Counted from the stretch's first letter, positions 44,017-53,338 are shown. The stretch is 64,000 nt of DNA from Carnobacteriaceae bacterium zg-C25 (GCA_017945845.1 CP072828.1:62001-126000); one strand, 5' to 3'. The notes: generated by a model not told the origin, from the letters alone. Numbers and translations: made by a program.

Positions 44017-45423
44017 ATGCATCAAGATGCATTAGAAATTGCACGACAAATTAAAAAAGGGGAGGTTTCGGCAAAAGAAGTTGTTTTAGAAACCATCAAG
44101 CGCATCGAAGACATGAATGGGACGTATCGTGCACTCGTGTCAGAAAGATTTGAACAAGCGTTGCAAGAATCTCAACAACTCGATTTCAGTAAGGCATTTG
44201 CGGGCGTGCCGATTTTGCTAAAAGATTTAGGGCAACAGTTAAAAGGTGAAAAAAATACATCTGGAGCAAAATTATTTGAGCATTACGTGTCACAACATAC
44301 AGATCATTACACGCAAAAATTACTCGACTTGGGGTTTATTGTTGTCGGACAGACGGCAACGTGTGAGTTTGGTTTTAAAAATTATACGCAATCGCGTCTG
44401 CACGGCACAACGGTTAATGCACACGATTGTTTACGGCATGCGGGAGGCTCTAGTGGTGAAGCGGCAAGTGCCGTTGCAAGTGGAATGGTGAGTGTAGCAG
44501 GAGCAAGTGACGGGGGTGGTTCCATTCGTATTCCGGCTAGTTGGCAAGGTCTTATTGGGTTAAAAACGTCTCGAGGGCGTATACCAAGTGGTCCAAGTAG
44601 TTATCGTGGGTGGCAAGGAGCGTCGGTAAATTTTGTGTTGGCAAATTCGTTAGAAAGTACGCAATCATTGTTTTACCATATGCAAACAGAGCAATTTGAA
44701 TCGCCTTTTACGTTGCCGCTAGCCAAACCATTTGCCAGTCGCCCGTTACGCGTTGCCTTTAGCGTCACCTCGCCTGTTGGAACGGTTGTTAGCGAAGATG
44801 CGAAACGTGTCGTTATCGATACAGTAAAACGATTGAGTGAACTTGGGTGTGAGGTGGTTGAAACTGCTCCACAATTAGATGGCATCGCGTTAATGAAAGG
44901 CTATTATAAGATGAATGGTGCGGAAACCGTAAAAATGATTCAGCATGCTGAAAAATCAATCGGTCGAAAAGTGGAACGTTCTGACATGGAAGATATGTCA
45001 TGGTTAATTTATCAATCCGGCAAACAGATTTTAGCCAGCGAGTATTCACGTGTTTTAGACGAATGGGATCATGCGAATGCAATCATGCAACAATTTCATC
45101 AAACGTATGATGTGTTGATTCAACCAACAAACGCTTTTGAAGCACCGCTAGTATCACAATATGGCGTAATGAATGACGTAGCCACGTGGGCTAGTGAAGT
45201 TGAAAACTGTTCACAAAGTGAAAAAGAGCAATTTGTCTGGGATATGTTTATGCCCGGATTAACACTCACACCATTTACACAACAAGCGAATTTAACAGGA
45301 CAACCAGCTATAACGTTGCCATTAGGCACTAGTGCAAACGGGATGCCGATGGGTGTCCAAGTGACTGCTGCAAAAGGGATGGAAAGTTTGCTATTTGATG
45401 TGGCAAAACGATTGATGCCGTAA
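44017..45423 (+). CDS. Amidase-signature family hydrolase
   Basis: 468 residues. The Ser-cisSer-Lys triad is present: K in PILLKDLGQ near residue 70, and GGSSGEAASAVASGMV plus SDGGGSIRIPAS (cis-Ser and nucleophile Ser) near 147-180. Related to GatA but with no GatB/GatC nearby, so it is likely a stand-alone amidase acting on small amides or peptides; substrate unknown. Monocistronic. Confidence 0.88.
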   Translation: MHQDALEIARQIKKGEVSAKEVVLETIKRIEDMNGTYRALVSERFEQALQESQQLDFSKAFAGVPILLKDLGQQLKGEKNTSGAKLFEHYVSQHTDHYTQKLLDLGFIVVGQTATCEFGFKNYTQSRLHGTTVNAHDCLRHAGGSSGEAASAVASGMVSVAGASDGGGSIRIPASWQGLIGLKTSRGRIPSGPSSYRGWQGASVNFVLANSLESTQSLFYHMQTEQFESPFTLPLAKPFASRPLRVAFSVTSPVGTVVSEDAKRVVIDTVKRLSELGCEVVETAPQLDGIALMKGYYKMNGAETVKMIQHAEKSIGRKVERSDMEDMSWLIYQSGKQILASEYSRVLDEWDHANAIMQQFHQTYDVLIQPTNAFEAPLVSQYGVMNDVATWASEVENCSQSEKEQFVWDMFMPGLTLTPFTQQANLTGQPAITLPLGTSANGMPMGVQVTAAKGMESLLFDVAKRLMP

Positions 45424-45583
45424 TCGCGGGATAAATAGGCAATGCCCTGATGAAAAGCCGGTATTTGCTGACCTTTTGACTTGTTAGTATCGTATCAGAC
45501 GGTTGCTACCAATGAAATGGCTTCGTTCTTGCACTGAATAAGGTTAGTGCAAACAAGCACTATACAACTTAATGGACACTACG

Positions 45584-45627
45584 AAAAACGACTGCTGACA
45601 AGATTATTTGTCAGCAGTCGTTTTTTT
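45584..45627. terminator. Bidirectional terminator between amidase and P-type ATPase
   Basis: A perfect 17-bp stem (45584-45600 with 45609-45625) and T-runs both ways. The core ACTGCTGACA/TGTCAGCAGT resembles the repeated stems at 34216 and 50998. Confidence 0.92.
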
Positions 45628-47473
45628 ATGATTTCGTTTGATAAAACAGTAAACGTAAGCCATTTAAAATGACTAAAATGGTGCTACCTTCATGTCCGAT
45701 TACCCCAATCGGTAAATTAATGATTTGCAAAATATTCGTGATAATCAATAGTGCAATCATACCCAATGAAAAAATAATGTTTTGTGTAATGATGCGTTTT
45801 AGTGCAATTGACAAACCAATTGAAAATGGAATTTGTGATAAATCATCACGAATTAGCACCACATCTGCTGTCTCCATAGCAATGTCGCTACCGCTTCCCA
45901 TCGCAAAACTCACATTCGCTTGCGCCAAAGCAGGTGCATCGTTCACTCCATCACCAACCATAGCGACTTGCTCAAACTCGTTTTGTAACGTTTTAATGAG
46001 ACCGTTTTTGTCTTCTGGCAAGCAATTTGCGTACACGCGTTCAATGCCGAGTTGCTCTGCAACGTACCGCGCCGATTTTTCCTGATCGCCCGTCATCATA
46101 ATCGGCGTAACGTTCAATGCTTTCAATGTGTCGATAACTGAGTTGGTGTGTGGTTTAATCGTATCTTCAATGGCAAAAGCACCCAATGTTTGTGTAGGAC
46201 TGCTCATTAAAATAACGGTTGCCCCTGTAGATTGTAATTGATTGACCATTGTTTTGGCGTTTTCATCACAATGCGCAAATCCAACTTTTCCAATACGATA
46301 GACGTTATCGTCCGTTGCTACCTCAAACCCGTTACCCGTTATTTCGTTAATCGACGAAACGTTAAGCAAGGGGGTATCTTTTAAATGTGCTTGAATGGCT
46401 TTGGCAATTGGGTGGGTAGATTGTTGTTCAGCCAATAACACCATACCATTTACAAAGTCTTCATCTGCAAAATAGTGTGTTGTCGCCACACGCATATGTC
46501 CTGTTGTTAGTGTCCCTGTTTTATCAAAAACAATGGCGCGAATACGGCTAGTGTGGTCTAGTGCCACGCCACCTTTAAATAAAATATTATTTTTTGTGGC
46601 ACGACTAATGGCGGATAATGTCGCCGGTGTGGCACTCGCCACCAATGCACAAGGCGATGCAACGGTTAATAAGACCATGCCACGATAAAATGCGTCGTGT
46701 AAAGATAGTTGAAATACAAGGTGCATCACGATCATGAACAACGGTACGGCAATCAAGACTGCTTTAACGTATGTGTCTTCAATACGTTCAATTAAACTAG
46801 CTGTTTTTGATGGCGTAGATTGTGCTTGTTCAACTAACTTAATAATGCGCGAAAACAGAGTGTTATCATTTGTAACCGTCACACGCATGTTAAAGGCATC
46901 CGATTCATTTAATGTACCGCCATACACCACATCATCAACATTTTTTTCAACGGGAATACTTTCACCAGTAATACTCGATTGATTAAGTAATGCGTAAGGG
47001 GATACCAACTCGCCGTCTATGGGAACGATTTGCCCCTTTGGAACTTGGATAATATCGCCAATCATTAAATCGTCACAAGGCACTTCTTCGATAGTTGTCC
47101 CATTAAGACGTCTTGCCGTATTGGGTGTGAGAGAGAGTAAACTTTCAATCGCATTTTTACTTTTTTGCATTGCCATCGTTTCTAAACTTTCGGCCAATGA
47201 AAAGATAAAAATTAAAAGAGCACCTTCCGCCCAGTTACCAATAAGACACGCACCAATGGCAGCCAAAATCATTAACACATCGACATTTAAATGTTTTTCG
47301 TAAATGAGTTCTTCGGCACCTTCTTTAGCGCTAAAAAATCCACCAACTAAAAAAGAAAAAATAAACCAAAGCGTTCCGTCCGCTCCGTTAAAGGATAAAA
47401 TAAACCCTAAAATCATCAAAAGACCACTAATAATGGTCAATGTCATATCGAGATGAGTAAGCCACTTTTTCAT
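45626..47473 (-). CDS. Heavy-metal P1B-4-type ATPase (Co/Fe/Zn efflux)
   Basis: 615 residues. Full P-type set: TGES (169-172), DKTGT with phosphorylated D317, MTGDQ and GDGVNDAPAL. The metal-site motif is SPC (273-275) rather than CPC, and a late helix carries HEGST (594-598); SPC plus HEG marks subgroup P1B-4 (CoaT, PfeT, ZosA relatives). No N-terminal heavy-metal-associated domain. Fe(II), Co(II) or Zn(II) export is likely. Confidence 0.9.
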   Translation of the reverse strand: MKKWLTHLDMTLTIISGLLMILGFILSFNGADGTLWFIFSFLVGGFFSAKEGAEELIYEKHLNVDVLMILAAIGACLIGNWAEGALLIFIFSLAESLETMAMQKSKNAIESLLSLTPNTARRLNGTTIEEVPCDDLMIGDIIQVPKGQIVPIDGELVSPYALLNQSSITGESIPVEKNVDDVVYGGTLNESDAFNMRVTVTNDNTLFSRIIKLVEQAQSTPSKTASLIERIEDTYVKAVLIAVPLFMIVMHLVFQLSLHDAFYRGMVLLTVASPCALVASATPATLSAISRATKNNILFKGGVALDHTSRIRAIVFDKTGTLTTGHMRVATTHYFADEDFVNGMVLLAEQQSTHPIAKAIQAHLKDTPLLNVSSINEITGNGFEVATDDNVYRIGKVGFAHCDENAKTMVNQLQSTGATVILMSSPTQTLGAFAIEDTIKPHTNSVIDTLKALNVTPIMMTGDQEKSARYVAEQLGIERVYANCLPEDKNGLIKTLQNEFEQVAMVGDGVNDAPALAQANVSFAMGSGSDIAMETADVVLIRDDLSQIPFSIGLSIALKRIITQNIIFSLGMIALLIITNILQIINLPIGVIGHEGSTILVILNGLRLLFYQTKS

Positions 47474-47542
47474 AGGTTAACCTCCTAAAATAAGTGTATC
47501 ATAGTAAGGGGTTGTGTCAAGTTATTTAGAATGATTATAAAT

Positions 47543-47572
47543 AAAAAGAGGCGATTTAATGCGCCTCTTTTT
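47543..47572 (-). terminator. Terminator overlapping the 3' end of the O-antigen-ligase-like gene
   Basis: AAAAAGAGGCG (47543-47553) pairs with CGCCTCTTTTT (47562-47572). The last codons and stop of the minus-strand gene lie inside the hairpin. Confidence 0.8.
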
Positions 47573-48665
47573 TGAGCATATAGATAAATAGAAAACCCAT
47601 AACACTTAACGTATGGACAAATAAAATCGATACATCTAACAAACCGTGTGTCAGTATTAGCGCGATACAACTCATACCGAGCGCAAAAAGCGGTGTGTGA
47701 GTTGATCGTAGTGGCATCATGCGTTTTATCAACCACACCAATACGCAAATGAGTAAAATAACTCCGACAATACCGTAGTTTAACAAACTATCAATATATA
47801 AGTTATGCGCGTGTTGTGTTGGATAACTGCCGTATGTTGTATGTAGCATACGATAAGCAAACGGACCATACCCAAAAAACGCTCTTTTCAAAAAGGCATG
47901 TAAAGAAACTTGCCAAATTTCAAAGCGAATATCCACTAAATGTGCCACAATCGTGCCGTAATCAAATCGCGGTAACAATTGAAACAACGGTGAAATGGCG
48001 AGTGTCCCAATTGCGCCGATACGCAACCACTTACGCTGTGAATGTGGGAGCGCGCAATAATAAAACGTAAAAATAACGATAAAAATGACCGCAAATGCTG
48101 TGCGGGATTGCGTAAACACAACGCCAAGCATATTGATGAGTATTGTCAAATAGTACCGCACTTTCGCTTGGCTTGTTTGGGCTTTATACAGTGCAATTAA
48201 AATGTACACCACACACATAAATGCATAGTAATTCGGATTTAAAAAGACGGAATCCGCCCGACCATCGCGCCAAGAAATCATGGATTCATGCCACGCGTGA
48301 TAATCTGGGCCAAAAAAGATTTTTAAGTGTTGCAATAGAGCGTATCCGGCGTGAAACCAACTGGCGATTAATAAAACAGATGTTGCACCTTCAAATAAGA
48401 AAGACGTCATTTCTTGGCTTAGTGTGATGAAATAAATCCATAATCCAAACAGCAACATAACGACGATTAATCCGGCGGTGTTTTGGCTCAGCAGGCTACC
48501 GATTGTCCCGATACCAAATAACGCCAAAATCATTTTATGGGTGAATAGGTGTTTCAAAATGATACGGAAATATTTAATTAAGCCGTATCCCACGCCGATA
48601 GCTATTGCAATCAGTGGCATTGGAATCGGTAGTAATAGCGACAAAACAACAATAATATGAATCAT
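47556..48665 (-). CDS. O-antigen ligase/Wzy-like membrane protein
   Basis: 369 residues with about ten to eleven membrane helices. The Wzy_C/WaaL signature is visible: FTQSRTAFAVIF, and HAHNLYIDSLLNYGIVG in the large loop. Such proteins polymerise or ligate undecaprenyl-linked glycans. It is not within a glycan cluster; the neighbours are a HAD phosphatase and a metal ATPase. Might act with the GtrB-like enzyme or the teichoic/rhamnan pathway; unproven. Confidence 0.78.
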   Translation of the reverse strand: MIHIIVVLSLLLPIPMPLIAIAIGVGYGLIKYFRIILKHLFTHKMILALFGIGTIGSLLSQNTAGLIVVMLLFGLWIYFITLSQEMTSFLFEGATSVLLIASWFHAGYALLQHLKIFFGPDYHAWHESMISWRDGRADSVFLNPNYYAFMCVVYILIALYKAQTSQAKVRYYLTILINMLGVVFTQSRTAFAVIFIVIFTFYYCALPHSQRKWLRIGAIGTLAISPLFQLLPRFDYGTIVAHLVDIRFEIWQVSLHAFLKRAFFGYGPFAYRMLHTTYGSYPTQHAHNLYIDSLLNYGIVGVILLICVLVWLIKRMMPLRSTHTPLFALGMSCIALILTHGLLDVSILFVHTLSVMGFLFIYMLKKEAH

Positions 48666-48677
48666 GATGAGCGTCCT

Positions 48678-49499
48678 TTAATCAATTGAAAAATAGTTTT
48701 TTAAGAAATGTGCTACACCGTCTTCTTCGTTAGATAAGTCTAAAATAACGTTTGCTACAGATTTGGCATTTTCATTCCCGTTTGCCATCGCTACACCAAT
48801 TGTTGCAAAATCAATCATCGGCACATCGTTATCTGAATCGCCAAAAGCAATCACAGGTGCGTGTGCTAAATCAAGATGTTGTGCAACGTGTTGAATACCA
48901 AATGCTTTATGAACGCCTTTAGGTGTAATGTCTAAACTTGGGTGTTCACCGCCCCACGTACAAACTTCAAGTGGTGTTTCAATTGTTTCAGCAATCAGTT
49001 GTTGAATATAAGGTTGTTGTGCGGGTGTGGACAACCAGTAAAAAGCGATTGGCTGTTCTTTTAACTCGCTTGGTGAATGTAAAAAAGTCGGATTTTTAGC
49101 GTAACTTGCAAAATAAGGACTCTTTAACGCTTCAAAGCTCGTAATGTAAATGTCTTTTAAGGTTTCCATTGCTAAGTAACCCAAGTCTTGTGTTTGTGTC
49201 AATTCAAAAATTTGTTGTGCCAACTCTAGTGAAATCGATTTCACTTGTGTGCCACTCCAATCGGGATGGTTAGGGAAATGGCAGTAAGCACCGTTACTAT
49301 TAATCATCGGTGTTGGAATATTTAATAAGTCATAAATGTGTTGACTACTTGAATAAGTACGACCTGTTGTAATAATGACGGTATGTCCTTGTTCGTGTAC
49401 TTTACGCAGTGTGTCTATCGTAAAAGCAGATGGCAAGTGGTCGTTGCGTAATAATGTGCCATCCAAATCAATGGCAATAATATGTTTTTGCTGTGTCAT
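48678..49499 (-). CDS. Cof-type HAD-IIB phosphatase
   Basis: 273 residues from ATG 49499 (AAGGAG, spacing six). Motif I IIAIDLDGTLLRND (nucleophile Asp), motif II ITTGRTYSS, motif IV AFGDSDNDVPMIDFA, and a C2-type cap. Family members dephosphorylate sugar phosphates or cofactors such as FMN and PLP; the substrate is not predictable. Possibly cotranscribed with the downstream membrane protein, 12 bases apart. Confidence 0.88.
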   Translation of the reverse strand: MTQQKHIIAIDLDGTLLRNDHLPSAFTIDTLRKVHEQGHTVIITTGRTYSSSQHIYDLLNIPTPMINSNGAYCHFPNHPDWSGTQVKSISLELAQQIFELTQTQDLGYLAMETLKDIYITSFEALKSPYFASYAKNPTFLHSPSELKEQPIAFYWLSTPAQQPYIQQLIAETIETPLEVCTWGGEHPSLDITPKGVHKAFGIQHVAQHLDLAHAPVIAFGDSDNDVPMIDFATIGVAMANGNENAKSVANVILDLSNEEDGVAHFLKNYFSID

Positions 49500-49565
49500 A
49501 ATAACTCCTTTTTTCAATGTACTTCACCAGTATACCACTAAACAAATAAAAAACACAGATTCGTA

Positions 49566-49621
49566 TGTAACAAGAGTGTAATATCGTTGTAATTGTAATA
49601 GGTACATAATGGTGTTAAAAT
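49566..49621 (+). promoter_or_regulatory. pcsB promoter with WalR (VicR) box
   Basis: TGTAACAAGAGTGTAAT (49566-49582) fits TGTWAH-N5-TGTWAH exactly. It lies just upstream of TTGTAA (49593-49598), 17 bases, TAAAAT (49616-49621). Activation of a PcsB-type hydrolase by WalRK is well known in streptococci. Confidence 0.85.
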
Positions 49622-49652
49622 ATTTCAAGGACGATAGATTGGAGGTTTTTTT

Positions 49653-50951
49653 ATGAAAAGACGATTAGTCTTGCTATCGAGTATCCTAGTTTTATCTGGA
49701 GCGGTTATTTCTCCTGTTATGGCGTATGCAGAAGATTATGAAGCACAAATCAATCAAAATGCGCAACAAATTGAACAAAATAACCAAACCATTCAAGCGT
49801 TGCAACAAGAGCAACAAGCAACTGCACAACAACTAACAACGTTAGTTAAAGAAATAGAAGATACACAATTACAATTAAATCAATTAGCACAACAAATGTC
49901 TGACACACAAAACCAAATTATTACATTGGAATCGGACATTACAAAGTTAAATGAAGTGATTGAAAAACGTGCTGAAAAAATTGTGGAGCAAGCGCGTTAT
50001 TTGCAAACTGAAAATACAAGTAGCGATTTGTTAAAAGCTATTTTTTCATCAGAATCAATCGTAGAAGCTTTTGAAAAAATTTGGGCGATGACTGAATTAA
50101 CATCTGCTTCAAACGATGTCTTAAAACAACAAAAAGTGGATAAAGAAAAAGTTGAAGCTAAAAAAGTGGAGTTAGACACTAAATTGCAAGAGCAAGGACA
50201 ACGTGCTGCAAATATGCAAACGTTGGCGTCTCAACAAGCAGATCGTCGCGGGAACTTAGAGACAGTATTATCGACGATTGAATCACAAACGGCATCAACA
50301 CAAGCACAAAACGCTGATTTACAAGCGAAAATTGATGAAGCTAAAGAAGCGCAAGCACAATATTTAGCGCAATTAGAAGCCCAACGTCAAGCAGCACAAC
50401 AAAGTGCGTTGGCAGCACGTCTTGCAGAAGAAGAACGTGCACGTGCAGAGTATGTAACCGCTCATGGTGGAACGGTTTCGACGAATGCGTATGAGGCATC
50501 ATCAGTACCATCAAGCACATCGACATCTTCGTCGGTAACATCGTTTGTATCGGGTAGTGGCAATTACCCTGCGCCAAATCCATCTTTTATCGCAAGTTTA
50601 AACGGTGGCTATCCAGGTCAATGTACATGGTACGTATTCAACCGTTTAGCGCAATTAGGTTCACCGATTCGTCATTCCTTAATGGGAAATGGTGGAGAAT
50701 GGGGCTATTACGGACGAGTTAATGGATATTCAGTGTCTAACACACCTAAAGTGGGAACAGCTGTTTCATGGCAAGGTGGAGAAGCGGGAATTAACACACC
50801 GTATGGTCACGTGGCGTTTGTTGAAGCGGTTTATGGTGATGGATCCATTTTAGTTTCAGAAATGAACTATATTGGTGAATTTATCATTTCAACACGTGTA
50901 GTATCTGCCGCACATGCAGCACAAGGGGATTATATTGATTTTGGCTTATAA
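49653..50951 (+). CDS. pcsB: PcsB-like peptidoglycan hydrolase with CHAP domain
   Basis: 432 residues. Signal peptide (cut after about AYA, residue 26), a long alanine/glutamine-rich coiled coil (~28-265), a serine/threonine linker, and a C-terminal CHAP amidase/endopeptidase domain (~305-432) with GQCTWYVFNR (catalytic Cys) and YGHVAFVEAV (catalytic His). PcsB works at the septum through FtsEX. Expression probably depends on WalR. GGAGG precedes the ATG. Confidence 0.92.
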   Translation: MKRRLVLLSSILVLSGAVISPVMAYAEDYEAQINQNAQQIEQNNQTIQALQQEQQATAQQLTTLVKEIEDTQLQLNQLAQQMSDTQNQIITLESDITKLNEVIEKRAEKIVEQARYLQTENTSSDLLKAIFSSESIVEAFEKIWAMTELTSASNDVLKQQKVDKEKVEAKKVELDTKLQEQGQRAANMQTLASQQADRRGNLETVLSTIESQTASTQAQNADLQAKIDEAKEAQAQYLAQLEAQRQAAQQSALAARLAEEERARAEYVTAHGGTVSTNAYEASSVPSSTSTSSSVTSFVSGSGNYPAPNPSFIASLNGGYPGQCTWYVFNRLAQLGSPIRHSLMGNGGEWGYYGRVNGYSVSNTPKVGTAVSWQGGEAGINTPYGHVAFVEAVYGDGSILVSEMNYIGEFIISTRVVSAAHAAQGDYIDFGL

Positions 50952-50997
50952 TCCGGCATAATAAACTGTATAAAAAAGGCGTGAGTATCACGTTATA

Positions 50998-51034
50998 GAC
51001 TGTTGACCAATGAAAGTGTCAACAGTCTTTTTTT
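50998..51034 (+). terminator. pcsB terminator, copy 2 of the repeated stem
   Basis: GACTGTTGAC (50998-51007) pairs with GTCAACAGTC (51018-51027), then seven T. Same stem and near-identical loop as 34216-34245. Confidence 0.9.
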
Positions 51035-51082
51035 GTATCGTCTGCGAAATGGACGGTTTAGTCCTAATGATTTGCAGTTTTG

Positions 51083-51140
51083 TGTTAAATGGTGTGGGTT
51101 CTCAATTAAGGGGTCTATGTCAAATGGTGTGGGCGCTCAA
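51083..51140. repeat. Tandem ISL3-end-like direct repeats
   Basis: TGTTAAATGGTGTGGG (51083) and TGTCAAATGGTGTGGG (51118), each followed by CTCAA-TTAAG, spaced 35 bases; a third TATGTCAAATG occurs near 51210. Resembles terminal repeats of ISL3-family elements such as IS1167, without a transposase. Confidence 0.55.
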
Positions 51141-51351
51141 AAATTAAGCGACTTTATTAGCCGGTAACGAGGAATGTTCTTTGTTATCGGTTTTCTTATT
51201 TTAAGGTTCTATGTCAAATGTGGTAGTAAATAACTGCCAAATGCGACTGCAAGAAAATGAATTGGTGCTTTTTAAAGGTAAGGGTAATTTGAAATGTGCT
51301 ATAAGCGTTAAAAATGTTGGCGATATCATGAAAGTCACCAATACCATCAAC

Positions 51352-51386
51352 AAACAAAGGCACTCGAAGCAAGAGTGCCTTTGTTT
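51352..51386. terminator. Hairpin after fabK (bidirectional)
   Basis: A perfect 14-bp stem (51352-51365 with 51373-51386) lying 35 bases beyond the fabK stop on the minus strand. T-run is weak. Confidence 0.6.
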
Positions 51387-51420
51387 GATTAAATCAATTG
51401 ATTGATAAGGAGAGTTAAAG

Positions 51421-52353
51421 TTAATAAAGAACTTTTGCTTGTGCTAAAACAGCATCTGCCTGTTCAAAAAGTTCTTCGATAAGTTGTTTTGTTGGCTTAA
51501 TCGTTTTGATTAAACCAGCAATTTGTCCCGACATTAATGATCCGTTTTCGACGTCTCCGTCGTATACCGCTTTAGCTAAAGAACCAATAGTGATTTTTTC
51601 CAATTCATCGCGATCGGTACCTGCTTTTTCCAAGGCAATGAATTGTTCTGTCATGGCATTGCGTAAACAACGAACAGGAGCACCTGTTGTTCTACCCGTA
51701 ACAACAGTATCTGTGTCGATGGCATCGAGTATGGCTTGTTTGTATGCAGGGGCAATTGGACACTCTTCAACAGCTAAAAATGCTGTTCCAAGTTGAACAC
51801 CACTAGCACCGAGTGCAAACGCGGCTGCAATACCGCGACCGTCACCAATACCGCCCGCTGCGATAACGGGAATTGTAACAGCATCAACAATTTGTGGAAT
51901 TAAAGACATTGTTGTTGTATTTCCGATATGCCCACCCGCTTCTGTTCCTTCTGCAACAACGGCATCAACGCCTAGTTCTTGCATTTTTAAAGCGTGTTTT
52001 ACACTGGCAACAACAGGAATACATTTAATATTTGCTTCTTTTAAGTAAGGTAAAATATGTTTTGGTGTTCCAGCGCCGGTAGTGACAACAGGCACTTTTT
52101 CTTCAATGATGACCGTTACAATTTCTTTAATATTTGGCATCATCAACATAATGTTGACACCGAACGGTTTATCAGTTAGTTCACGTAATTGACGAATTTC
52201 CTCGCGTAATTGTTCAGGTTGCATCCCCCCTGATGCAATAATACCTAAACCGCCAGCGTTACTGACTGCTGCGGCTAATTCATGGCGTGCAATTTGCGCC
52301 ATAGCACCTTGAAAAATAGGGTATTTAATATTTAACAATTTTGTGATGGACAT
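51421..52353 (-). CDS. fabK: Enoyl-ACP reductase II (FabK-like, FMN-dependent)
   Basis: 310 residues. FMN TIM barrel of the nitronate monooxygenase/FabK family: YPIFQGAMAQIA, AGGLGIIASGG, DKPFGVNIMLMMP, VVAEGTEAGGHIG (with the active-site His) and PVIAAGGIGDGRGIAAA. The GVNIMLM and MSGQIAGLIK segments are closer to FabK than to nitronate monooxygenase. It would reduce enoyl-ACP in fatty acid synthesis. It stands apart from other fab genes, so a separate paralogue is possible. Confidence 0.8.
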   Translation of the reverse strand: MSITKLLNIKYPIFQGAMAQIARHELAAAVSNAGGLGIIASGGMQPEQLREEIRQLRELTDKPFGVNIMLMMPNIKEIVTVIIEEKVPVVTTGAGTPKHILPYLKEANIKCIPVVASVKHALKMQELGVDAVVAEGTEAGGHIGNTTTMSLIPQIVDAVTIPVIAAGGIGDGRGIAAAFALGASGVQLGTAFLAVEECPIAPAYKQAILDAIDTDTVVTGRTTGAPVRCLRNAMTEQFIALEKAGTDRDELEKITIGSLAKAVYDGDVENGSLMSGQIAGLIKTIKPTKQLIEELFEQADAVLAQAKVLY

Positions 52354-52392
52354 CGTATTCCTCCCTTAGTTTGTTATTTTATTCACAATTAA

Positions 52393-52421
52393 ATTGTATG
52401 CGATAACACAATGAAAAACAA
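52393..52421 (-). promoter_or_regulatory. fabK promoter (minus strand)
   Basis: On the minus strand TTGTTT (52421-52416), 17 bases, TACAAT (52398-52393), 40 bases before the fabK start. No FabT palindrome recognised. Confidence 0.55.
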
Positions 52422-52504
52422 TACTGATTCGTATATGAAAAACTAATAGATAGTGTAATTTTTTCTTATTTTAAATTTGTGACGGACAAATGCAAAAAAA
52501 TGAA

Positions 52505-52557
52505 TTGACAAAAAAAACAGATAGGAGTATAGTTTGATTGTAAAGTGGTAGTAACCA
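52505..52557 (+). promoter_or_regulatory. GntR-agaS-lacD promoter and operator
   Basis: TTGACA (52505-52510), 17 bases, TATAGT (52528-52533). TGGTAGTAACCA (52546-52557) is an inverted repeat near +7, like the TGGT-N4-ACCA boxes of NagR/AgaR-type GntR proteins, suggesting autoregulation. Confidence 0.8.
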
Positions 52558-52580
52558 GTTGACAAATAAAAGGAGATGAT

Positions 52581-53306
52581 GTGTTGAATAAAGAGATGCC
52601 GTTGTACGATCAATTGATGAATACGTTAAAACATCAAATTAATACGCAAATGGCACCGCACGATAAAATGTTATCCGAACGCGAATTAGCGACTTTTTAT
52701 AACATGAGTCGAACAACTGTACGTTCAGCGCTCAAACAATTGGAAATCGAAGGGTATATTTACAAACGGCATGGAAAAGGGACGTTTGTATCGGAGTTTA
52801 AAGATAGATTAGCCAATTTATCTAAAATGTATAGTTTTACAGAACAGATGATTACCTTAGGTAAAGTGCCATCTACAAAAGTGCTTCATTTTTCGATTGT
52901 GTCATCCGATGAAACGTTAGCACCACGCTTATCCGTTGATGTAGGAAATAAAGTTTATCGCATCGAACGCTTGCGTCTGGCGGATAATGAGCCGTTTATG
53001 TATGAAGTGAGTTATTTGCCGGTAGAATTATTTCCGAAATTAACGAAAAAAATGATTGAAAAAAAACCGCTCTATTCTGTTTTGAACGAAACCTATCAGC
53101 AAAGTATTCGCTTAGCCAATGAAGAGTTTTTTGCGGGAGTGGTTTCGGGAGATCAGGCAAAAATACTTGAAATCAGTGATTACTCACCGGTATTTACAAT
53201 TGAGCGTACAACGTTTAATCATCATAATGAACTGATTGAATATACGCAGTCCATTGCTCGTGGGGATAAATTCCGTTATCACATTACACATGAGCGAAAA
53301 GTTTAG
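52581..53306 (+). CDS. GntR-family regulator with UTRA domain
   Basis: 241 residues; GTG 52581 after AAGGAG (TTG 52584 possible). N-terminal winged HTH (LSERELATFYNMSRTTVRSA, YKRHGKGTFVS) and C-terminal UTRA effector domain (~85-240). HutC/NagR-type regulators respond to amino-sugar phosphates. It heads the agaS-lacD unit and probably represses it through the TGGT-N4-ACCA site. Confidence 0.9.
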   Translation: MLNKEMPLYDQLMNTLKHQINTQMAPHDKMLSERELATFYNMSRTTVRSALKQLEIEGYIYKRHGKGTFVSEFKDRLANLSKMYSFTEQMITLGKVPSTKVLHFSIVSSDETLAPRLSVDVGNKVYRIERLRLADNEPFMYEVSYLPVELFPKLTKKMIEKKPLYSVLNETYQQSIRLANEEFFAGVVSGDQAKILEISDYSPVFTIERTTFNHHNELIEYTQSIARGDKFRYHITHERKV

Positions 53307-53338
53307 GGTTTAACCATTTAAAAATAAAAGGAGGAAAT

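Larger units (their letters stand above)
50952..51420. other. 469-base gene-free region with repeats and hairpins
   Basis: Contains the repeated terminator (50998), two direct repeats of ~23 bases (51083 and 51118) with ISL3-like sequence, and a hairpin at 51352-51386. The frame at 51211-51405 runs through that hairpin and lacks a ribosome site, so it is not called. Confidence 0.65.

Noticed and set aside
45424-45583. Possible tRNA or gene remnant between the amidase and the P-type ATPase
   Set aside because: Short inverted repeats are present but no cloverleaf, T-loop or coding frame can be drawn.
51211-51405. 64-codon plus-strand frame after pcsB
   Set aside because: No ribosome site, begins inside repeat sequence and runs through a perfect 14-bp hairpin; low-information protein.
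51421-52353. Calling the fabK-like gene a nitronate monooxygenase
   Set aside because: The GVNIMLM and C-terminal MSGQIAGL segments look closer to pneumococcal FabK, though the alternative is not excluded.
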